Shown here piece after piece: positions 52,738 to 59,411 of a stretch of 64,000 bases of DNA; position 1 is the stretch's first letter, and the number at the start of each line of letters is the position of its first letter. The DNA comes from Verrucomicrobiales bacterium (lineage in GTDB: Bacteria > Verrucomicrobiota > Verrucomicrobiia > Limisphaerales > UBA11320): positions 1-64,000 of the forward strand of contig JAEUHE010000065.1 in assembly GCA_016793885.1 (NCBI GenBank), written 5' to 3'. The notes beneath the pieces are model-generated. The model did no database searches. It saw only the letters and a list, made by a program, of their open reading frames with translations, and had not been told where the DNA came from. Made by a program: the position numbers and the translations under genes.

Positions 52738-54669
52738 ATGCTCGTCTTTGACCAACTCAAAAAGGATGACCCGCAGCTTCGGCTGCTTACCGGGGTGGTG
52801 CTGGTGGGCATGATCGTGCTGATGGCCGGCCTCTGGTACGTCCAGGTCATCACCTCCCAAAAGTTTGTCGAGAATCAGCGGGCACAGGCCTACCGTACGG
52901 TTCGAATTCCCGCGGCCCGCGGCAAGATACTTGACCGCCAGGGAAGGGCGTTGGCGGATAACTATCCCAACTACCGGGTGAGTCTGTATTTGGAGGAGTT
53001 GCCGAAGCTGTTTAAAGCGGAGTATCAGCGCAGCCGTGCGGAACGGCCCAAGACACGCGAGGAGCGCGTGGTCTTCGAGTCGATGATCCGGTATCGGGTG
53101 GTAAGCAATTTGGTTTACAACCTCAGCCAGGTGCTCAATCAGCCGATGGCCGTCACTTACGACGAATTTGTTCGGCATTACAACGGACAACTGGCGCTGC
53201 CCTTGACCCTAGCCAATCAGCTCAATCCCGTACAAATCGCCCGCTTCCAGGAGCAGCCGGTCATTCCCCCGGGCTTGGATCTGGATGTACAGCCGATGCG
53301 ATTTTATCTCTATGCGACCACGGCCGCGCATTTGCTGGGCTACTTGCGTCGGGATAACCAATCCCGCGAGGGCGAGGATGCCGAGTATGATTTTCGCCTG
53401 CCGGATTTCCGGGGCAGGGTCGGGGTGGAGCGCGCCTTTGATTCCACGCTGTGTGGTCGGGCTGGGGTTAAATCCGTATTGGTGAACAATCTGGGCTATC
53501 GGCAGTCGGAGAGCACCTGGGTGGAATCTGAGCCGGGGACGAACGTGGTTCTCACCATTGATTTGGATGTTCAGCGCGCTGCTGAGCGCGGCTTGCAAGC
53601 CTCGATGAACTACACGCGCGGGGCGGTGGTGGTCATGGATTGTCGCGATGGCGACATCCTGGCCTTGGCGTCAGCCCCCTCGTTTGATCCCAATCGGTTC
53701 ATTCCCGGGATTAGCCAGGCCGACTGGGAAATGCTCAGCGATCCGAAGCTGCGTCCCCAGATCAACCGGTGCATTCAGGAGAATTACGCGCCGGGATCCA
53801 TCTTCAAGATCATCACTGCGATGGCTTGCCTGGAGGCGGGACTCGACCCGCATCAGACCTTGCAGAGCGCGGGACATATCTTCGTAGGACGGCGTCGGAT
53901 CAAGGATACCGCACCCGCAGGCGAGTACGACTTCAAGAAGGCGTTCATCCACTCCAGCAACACCTATTTTATCAGCAATGGCATCCACGCCGGGGTGGAC
54001 CGCATTCTGGAAATTAGCCGTCGACTGCACTTGGGGGAAACCACCGGGATCCCGCTGCCGGGTCAAGAGACATCCGGGATCCTGCCTCGCCCGGGCGAGG
54101 ATCCTATCGTCTGGCATGACGGCGAGACGGCGAACCTGTGCATCGGGCAAGGGCAGGTAGCGGTGACCCCTCTGCAAATGGCGGTGATGACCGCCGCCAT
54201 TGCCAACGGCGGAAAGGTTTTGTGGCCGCGCTTGGTGGATAAGCTGGTTCCCCAGGATCCGCTGCTCTCCGGCGAGGCTTGGACTTACAAGCGCGGGCGT
54301 GTGCGGGACGAGTTGAATGTTTCCAAGCGAACCCTCGAGTTGATCCGGGATGCGATGCGCGCGGATGTCGAGGAAGACGGTACCGGGAAGGGCGCGCGCA
54401 TACCGGGCTTCCGAGTTTGTGGGAAGACCGGCACTGCGGAAGTTACCAACCCGCAGGGTCGGGTGGTGGACCACACCACCTGGTTTGCGGCGTTTGGCCC
54501 TTACGAGGATCCGCGTTATGTGGTCATCGTGATGGTGGAGAGCGGCGTTTCGGGCGGCCACACGTGTGCGCCGATCGCCAAGGAGGTGTTTCTAGCGTTG
54601 CGCAAGCGCGACCTGACAGCCTCGCCGACCGCCAGTTCGAGTAGACCTTCAACTGTTCCTGAAGGATGA
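52738..54669 (+). CDS. mrdA: penicillin-binding protein 2 (elongation transpeptidase)
   Basis: Class B PBP of 643 aa. The N-terminal membrane helix (LTGVVLVGMIVLMAGLWYVQV) is followed by a pedestal domain (AARGKILDRQGRALADN) and the transpeptidase domain with S354-IF-K, S406-S-N408 and K563-TGT. It cross-links peptidoglycan during side-wall growth. It follows mreD by three bases and overlaps rodA. Confidence 0.96.
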   Translation: MLVFDQLKKDDPQLRLLTGVVLVGMIVLMAGLWYVQVITSQKFVENQRAQAYRTVRIPAARGKILDRQGRALADNYPNYRVSLYLEELPKLFKAEYQRSRAERPKTREERVVFESMIRYRVVSNLVYNLSQVLNQPMAVTYDEFVRHYNGQLALPLTLANQLNPVQIARFQEQPVIPPGLDLDVQPMRFYLYATTAAHLLGYLRRDNQSREGEDAEYDFRLPDFRGRVGVERAFDSTLCGRAGVKSVLVNNLGYRQSESTWVESEPGTNVVLTIDLDVQRAAERGLQASMNYTRGAVVVMDCRDGDILALASAPSFDPNRFIPGISQADWEMLSDPKLRPQINRCIQENYAPGSIFKIITAMACLEAGLDPHQTLQSAGHIFVGRRRIKDTAPAGEYDFKKAFIHSSNTYFISNGIHAGVDRILEISRRLHLGETTGIPLPGQETSGILPRPGEDPIVWHDGETANLCIGQGQVAVTPLQMAVMTAAIANGGKVLWPRLVDKLVPQDPLLSGEAWTYKRGRVRDELNVSKRTLELIRDAMRADVEEDGTGKGARIPGFRVCGKTGTAEVTNPQGRVVDHTTWFAAFGPYEDPRYVVIVMVESGVSGGHTCAPIAKEVFLALRKRDLTASPTASSSRPSTVPEG

Positions 54670-55865
54670 TCGGAAACTTTGATCAAGAATCGCGCCCGAG
54701 GGTCGACTGGCTTCAGCTCTTCGCTGTGCTGGCGCTCATTGCCGTTGGATCGGCCTTCATCTACAGTGCGACCGCATCGAACGAGATCTTCAGCTCCCGA
54801 CCCTGGTTTCGTCAGCCAGGGATCTGGCACATGATTTACGGGCTGGTGGGGCTGACGGCTGGGGCTGTGATTTGCTGCTTTGACTACCGTCTGCTGAGCC
54901 GCTGGGCGATTGTCGCCTACTGGGGCAGCATCCTGCTCTTGGTGGCGGTATTTCTGGTGGGCAAGGAGGTCTACGGGGCTCGGCGTTGGATCGATTTTGG
55001 TCCGGTGCAGATCCAGCCTTCGGAGTTCGCCAAGATCGCGTTCATCTTCATGATGGCCAGCTATCTCAGTCGGCCGATTGACGAGCTCAAGCAGCCGGTG
55101 GTTTTCTGGCGGGCGATCGGGCTGATGCTGCTGCCGTTTCTATTGATCCTGAAGGAGCCGGACCTTGGCTCCGCTTTGTTGTTCTTACCCGTCGGCTTCG
55201 GAATGCTTTGGGCGGCGGGGACCCCGGCCAAGTGGCTGGCTCGGTTGGTGGGCGTCGGGGTGACGCTCATCGTGTTGCTGTTGATCGACATTCTGTTCGC
55301 CCCACCCCAATGGCAGTTCAAGTTGGAGGAATATCAGCGGCGGCGGCTGCTGGTGTACTTTGGAATCGATTTTGCCGCCAATGCCCCTGCTGCCGAGAGA
55401 GCGCGCCTGCGTCGGGAGCAACGGGCCCATTCGTACAATGCAGAGCAGGCGCTCATTTCGGTGGGTTCAGGCGGTTGGTTCGGAAAAGGTTGGGGCCAAG
55501 GGCAACAAATCACCCTGGGTTACCTTCCCCGAGCCGTCGCGCACAACGACTTCATCTTCTCTGTGATTGCCGAGGAGAAGGGATTTTTGGGGAGCATCCT
55601 CGTGATCTCCCTCTATTCGATTGTGCTCTTTACCGGAATTCGTACCGCAGCCCAGGCGCGCGATCGCCTGGGGCGGCTCCTGGCGGTCGGGGTTGTGACC
55701 CTGATGTTTAGCCAGGTTTTTATTAATATCGGCATGAACATTCGCATTATGCCCGTGACGGGAGTCCCACTGCCGCTGCTCAGTTCAGGCGGATCCTCAG
55801 TGCTCTGCTCGTTGATCGCGGCGGGTGTATTGCAAAATATTCATCTCTACCGAAGAAACTACTGA
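54666..55865 (+). CDS. rodA: peptidoglycan glycosyltransferase RodA
   Basis: SEDS-family polytopic membrane protein of 399 aa with about ten helices. Conserved segments are GARRWIDFGPVQIQPSEFAKI, LILKEPDLGSALLFLPV, FGKGWGQGQQ.TLGYLPRAVAHNDFIFSVIAEEKGF and GVPLPLLSSGGSS. It polymerises glycan strands with PBP2. Its start overlaps the mrdA stop as ATGA. Confidence 0.97.
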   Translation: MIGNFDQESRPRVDWLQLFAVLALIAVGSAFIYSATASNEIFSSRPWFRQPGIWHMIYGLVGLTAGAVICCFDYRLLSRWAIVAYWGSILLLVAVFLVGKEVYGARRWIDFGPVQIQPSEFAKIAFIFMMASYLSRPIDELKQPVVFWRAIGLMLLPFLLILKEPDLGSALLFLPVGFGMLWAAGTPAKWLARLVGVGVTLIVLLLIDILFAPPQWQFKLEEYQRRRLLVYFGIDFAANAPAAERARLRREQRAHSYNAEQALISVGSGGWFGKGWGQGQQITLGYLPRAVAHNDFIFSVIAEEKGFLGSILVISLYSIVLFTGIRTAAQARDRLGRLLAVGVVTLMFSQVFINIGMNIRIMPVTGVPLPLLSSGGSSVLCSLIAAGVLQNIHLYRRNY

Positions 55866-55868
55866 CAC

Positions 55869-57836
55869 ATGAGTGACAAGAACTTCTCAAAAAGGCGACG
55901 GGGCGGAATGCATTTCCGACCTGGCCAGAAGAAGCATCCGAACAAGGGGCAGGATCGGCCCAATCCCGAAGCCAAACTCGCGGCCAGCACCTCGGGCGAG
56001 GCTGAGCACGTCTACGATCCGAATCGATATGCCAAGGAGATCGAGCGCAGCGAGAATCTCGCCGCGGGCTTGCCGGCTGAGGGTGGACCTGCCCAGGAAA
56101 AGGAAGAGTCCGCGCATCCTCATCGCGGGCCGCGAGCCAATCGCAAAGCCACCCCTCCGCCTCCGGCCCCGCCGGAAGAGGCCTACGTGCCAGTTCCAGT
56201 ACCCGATCCCAAACCGGATGGCATCATTTCGGCCATCAAGGCGGCGGCCTCCAAGGTCTTCAATGCGGTGACCCGCCTGATCAAGCCTAAGGAGCGGTCT
56301 CACAAGGAAATCATCATCAACGCGGAATCGCTGGAGATTCGCGTCGCGGTGCTCATTGAAGGAAAACTGGACGAGTTTACGATCGAGCGCACCACCACCG
56401 AGCGTCTGGTCGGGAGCATTTACAAAGGCAAGGTCCGCAACCTTGAGGATGGACTCAAGGCCGCCTTCGTCGATATCGGGTTCGAAAAGAACGCCTTCCT
56501 TCACTACTGGGATATCGTTCCGAACAACTTCGACAGCGGTGTGGAAGTGGTGGAGCGCGACAACCGCAAGCGGGACAAGCCTCGGATCACTCACAAGGAC
56601 ATCCCCCGTCTCTATCCTCCCGGAAGCGACATCATTGTCCAGGTGACCAAGGGACCCATTGGCACCAAGGGACCTCGGATCACGGGCAATCTCGTGCTGC
56701 CGGGTCGCTACCTGGTATTGCTCCCCAATTCGGATCAGTCAGGCATTTCGCGCAAGATCGAGGACAACGAGGAGCGCCAACGGCTGAAGAAAATCCTGCG
56801 CAGCCTCTCGATCCCCGATGGCATGGGCGTGATTATTCGGACTGCCGGTGAGGGCCAGCAGGCGCGGTACTTTGTTCGGGACCTGGCCCTTTTGCTCGAG
56901 GAATGGAATGGGATCCAGGAGCGCATCAAGAGCCAGAACTCCGCCACCTGCGTGTTCCAGGAGCCTGACCTGATCGAGCGAACGGTCCGCGACTTCCTCA
57001 CAGAAGACGTGGAGCGTATCGTGGTGGACAGCCAGATCCAGTTCGGCCGGATCAATGGGATGATCAACAAAATCAGCCGTCGGTCGGCCGATAAGGTCAA
57101 GCCTTACACCGAGCCGCAGCCGATTTTCGATCGGTTCGGCATCACCAAACAGCTCGAGAACACCTTCTCACGTCAGGTCCACCTGAAGAGCGGTGGCTAT
57201 CTGGTGGTGGATGAAACCGAAGCGTTGGTGGCTATCGACGTCAATACGGGACGCCATAAGGGTGGCAAGGATCAGGAGTCCACCATCCTTAAGGTTAATC
57301 TGGAGGCGGCGGAGGAGATCTGCCGTCAGCTCCGCCTTCGGAACATCGGTGGTTTGATCGTCTTGGACTTCATCGACATGAAGCATCCGCGCGACCGCCG
57401 TCAGGTGTATCAGAAGGTCAAGGAAGGTCTCCGACGCGACCGTGCCAAGACCCATATCCTTCCGATCTCCGATCTGGGGCTGATGGAGATGACCCGGCAG
57501 CGGCACACCGAGAGTGTGCATGCGTCGGTTTATGAGGACTGTCCGTATTGCAAAGGTCGGGGCAAGGTGAAGAGCGCGCTCACCATGAGCGTGGAGATTC
57601 AGCGCAAGCTGGGTGAGATTTTGAAGAAGCGGCATCGCGACGAGTCGGACTTTCAGCTCAAGATCAACGTGCATCCCAACGTCCTCGAGCGGTTGCGCAA
57701 TGAGGACGAGAAGCTGTTCATTGAGATGGAGAAGAAGTATTTCGGAAAACTGTCGTTCCGTCCTGAGCCCTCACTGCATGCCGAGGAGTTCAAGATCTAC
57801 AACGCCGTGACGAATCAAGAGATTCACTCCAGCTGA
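55869..57836 (+). CDS. ribonuclease E/G family endoribonuclease
   Basis: RNA-processing enzyme of 655 aa. After an N-terminal extension of about 140 residues, basic at first and then proline/glutamate-rich (PHRGPRANRKATPPPPAPPEEA), the conserved core starts near IIINAESLEIRVAVL. It has the S1 domain (YKGKVRNLEDGLKAAFVDIGFEKNAFLH), the catalytic metal aspartates D457 (VAIDVNTG) and D500 (IVLDFIDMKH), and the Zn-link CPYC (C558, C561). There is no C-terminal scaffold as in E. coli RNase E, so any partner-binding tail would be N-terminal. It lies 3 bp after rodA, a frequent neighbour of the rod operon, and ends before a terminator. Confidence 0.95.
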   Translation: MSDKNFSKRRRGGMHFRPGQKKHPNKGQDRPNPEAKLAASTSGEAEHVYDPNRYAKEIERSENLAAGLPAEGGPAQEKEESAHPHRGPRANRKATPPPPAPPEEAYVPVPVPDPKPDGIISAIKAAASKVFNAVTRLIKPKERSHKEIIINAESLEIRVAVLIEGKLDEFTIERTTTERLVGSIYKGKVRNLEDGLKAAFVDIGFEKNAFLHYWDIVPNNFDSGVEVVERDNRKRDKPRITHKDIPRLYPPGSDIIVQVTKGPIGTKGPRITGNLVLPGRYLVLLPNSDQSGISRKIEDNEERQRLKKILRSLSIPDGMGVIIRTAGEGQQARYFVRDLALLLEEWNGIQERIKSQNSATCVFQEPDLIERTVRDFLTEDVERIVVDSQIQFGRINGMINKISRRSADKVKPYTEPQPIFDRFGITKQLENTFSRQVHLKSGGYLVVDETEALVAIDVNTGRHKGGKDQESTILKVNLEAAEEICRQLRLRNIGGLIVLDFIDMKHPRDRRQVYQKVKEGLRRDRAKTHILPISDLGLMEMTRQRHTESVHASVYEDCPYCKGRGKVKSALTMSVEIQRKLGEILKKRHRDESDFQLKINVHPNVLERLRNEDEKLFIEMEKKYFGKLSFRPEPSLHAEEFKIYNAVTNQEIHSS

Positions 57837-57860
57837 GGGATTTCTCGACCCAAATCTTCG

Positions 57861-57898
57861 AAAAGCTGCTGTTGGCGCAGGCCGGCAGCAGCTTTTTT
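57861..57898 (+). terminator. Rho-independent terminator of the rod-shape/RNase operon
   Basis: AAAAGCTGCTG (57861-57871) pairs with CAGCAGCTTTT (57886-57896), an 11-bp stem with a 14-nt loop, and a run of six T ends at 57898. It lies 24 bp after the RNase stop. Confidence 0.93.
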
Positions 57899-58032
57899 GT
57901 GTTCGGGATGGAGAAGGGTGGGTCCTCGGATGTTCTCAGTCAGGAAGCCATCTTAACTTGGAGATATGGGAAAACCGTATCTTCCGCTACCCCCAATCCT
58001 GATACGGGCCTGAAACTGTAGCTACCCCGGAC

Positions 58033-58070
58033 GACCGATTATTCCATACGTACGTGCTAAATAATCGGTC
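58033..58070. repeat. palindrome centred on ACGTACGT (copy 2 of 3)
   Basis: The 38-bp element has 11-bp perfect arms, GACCGATTATT (58033-58043) and AATAATCGGTC (58060-58070), around a 16-nt centre CCATACGTACGTGCTA. The arms are the same as in copy 3. Confidence 0.75.
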
Positions 58071-58323
58071 AGATCTCGCCCTGCCCCCTATGGTCACCAA
58101 GGGGGGTAGGGAGGGACTTGATCGAGGATGGATCCGCTTGAGGTGATAGTTCTGATCTCGTCGAGCCCACTCCTGCCCCAGGCCTGGAATAACATGTGGG
58201 CCACTTCGCGAGGGCCGCGAAACGATCGTCACCCCCTCGTCTCTCCGCCACGCTGCCCCACCCCATTCGATCCCCCAGGGCCGATCACGGCTCGAGTGAA
58301 AATCAGAAATCTAAACCTCGTCG

Positions 58324-58361
58324 TACCGATTATTTCGTACGTACGTATGCAATAATCGGTC
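58324..58361. repeat. palindrome centred on ACGTACGT (copy 3 of 3)
   Basis: The 38-bp element has 10-bp perfect arms, ACCGATTATT (58325-58334) and AATAATCGGT (58351-58360), around a 16-nt centre TCGTACGTACGTATGC. Arms and spacing match copy 2, while the bases beside the core differ. Confidence 0.75.
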
Positions 58362-58466
58362 GTGCTCGATCCATGGTGCACTTTGGAGCGGGTGAGACTG
58401 ACTGGGAGACGCCTTACTTGGGGAAAGTGAAGTCTTTCAGCCACCCCGGGGCACGGATTCCGGTGT

Positions 58467-59405
58467 TTATGATCCTCCGATATCGATCCGTTCTCGCGCC
58501 TCAAGCCAAGCGGGCGGAATCCCATCTGCCGGATTCCCCGACGCGATGATCCCCCCAACGATCGCGCAATTGGTGTCGATATCCCCAAAGCCGCCAATGG
58601 TTGCCCAGATAGCTTGTGCATAGTTGTTAGGATGACGCGCCACGCACCACAGACAGAAGGGAACTGTATCCGAAGCGATGACGGCAGAGCCGTTTCCCAG
58701 CCGTTCGCCCGCAGCTTCGGGTCGGGTGGTGAAAGGGACTTCCAGCGCTACCTGCAGCTTTTCGAACGTTTCCGTCTTGGGAAGATGGGTGAGCACATGC
58801 TCGATCAGAGCGTATCCACTGCTGAGCTTGGGTTGGTTTGCGATCCATCCAGCTGCCAAGGCCACCGCGATGGCTCCCGCTTGTCCGTCCGGGTGGGCGT
58901 GGGTGACCTCAGCGGAAGCCCTGGCTTCGGCGATGATTCGATCAACGTCGTCGTGCAGATAGGCTCCCACCGGAGCGGCGCGCATGGCGCCTCCGTTTCC
59001 GCACGATCCCTTCCCCTCGAAGACGAGGCGTGCCGCCTGGTTCCAGGACATGCCATTGGAGATGGCGGTGAGAACGGTGTGAGCGCCTCGTCCGTAACCA
59101 CGCAAGGGGTCGATGCGATATTCGGCCGAGAAGCCCTCGGCGAGTGTTTGCTGATGAATAAACCCGTGGCGTTGAAGGCATCGAACAATCGAGAGAGCCA
59201 TGATTGTGTCGTCGGTGACTCGCCACGGTCCCGACGGGATTTGTGGCTCGACACCGCTCAAGCCAAATCTGGCCTCGCCGGTGAGAAAACGCTCTCCCAG
59301 GCTGTCCCCCACGGAGAGACCGTCGAGGGATCGCAGCGCCCTCGCTAGCCGCAGCCCGTGATCGGGGGGCAATGATCTTGATGCGGGGGTGGGTTTGGAG
59401 TTCAT
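58467..59405 (-). CDS. ADP-ribosylglycohydrolase family protein (DraG-like)
   Basis: Cytoplasmic hydrolase of 312 aa that removes ADP-ribose from modified targets. The two dinuclear metal motifs are present: TDDTIMAL near residue 63 and GDIDTNCAIVGGI near 275, plus GNGGAMRAAPVGAYLH and HAHPDGQAGAIAVA, all typical of the family. It starts 6 bp after the stop of the heme-binding dehydrogenase gene and is probably co-transcribed with it. No nitrogenase or DraT gene is near, so the target is unknown. Confidence 0.9.
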   Translation of the reverse strand: MNSKPTPASRSLPPDHGLRLARALRSLDGLSVGDSLGERFLTGEARFGLSGVEPQIPSGPWRVTDDTIMALSIVRCLQRHGFIHQQTLAEGFSAEYRIDPLRGYGRGAHTVLTAISNGMSWNQAARLVFEGKGSCGNGGAMRAAPVGAYLHDDVDRIIAEARASAEVTHAHPDGQAGAIAVALAAGWIANQPKLSSGYALIEHVLTHLPKTETFEKLQVALEVPFTTRPEAAGERLGNGSAVIASDTVPFCLWCVARHPNNYAQAIWATIGGFGDIDTNCAIVGGIIASGNPADGIPPAWLEARERIDIGGS

Positions 59406-59411
59406 CTCAGC

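Larger units (their letters stand above)
57899..58466. other. gene-free interval with two palindromic elements
   Basis: About 570 bp without a credible gene; open frames here lack coding character. It contains the ACGTACGT palindromes at 58033-58070 and 58324-58361, 290 bp apart, and TGGTCACCAAGG at 58091-58102, whose reverse complement CCTTGGTGACCA matches CCTTGGTAACCA beside palindrome copy 1 (4817-4828). The two palindromes could be the ends of a degenerate element or two regulator sites. Genes on either side point into this interval, so promoters are not expected here. Confidence 0.6.

Noticed and set aside
57899-58466. Small genes in the gap after the RNase gene
   Set aside because: Frames there run through palindromes, lack ribosome binding sites and show no protein-like composition.
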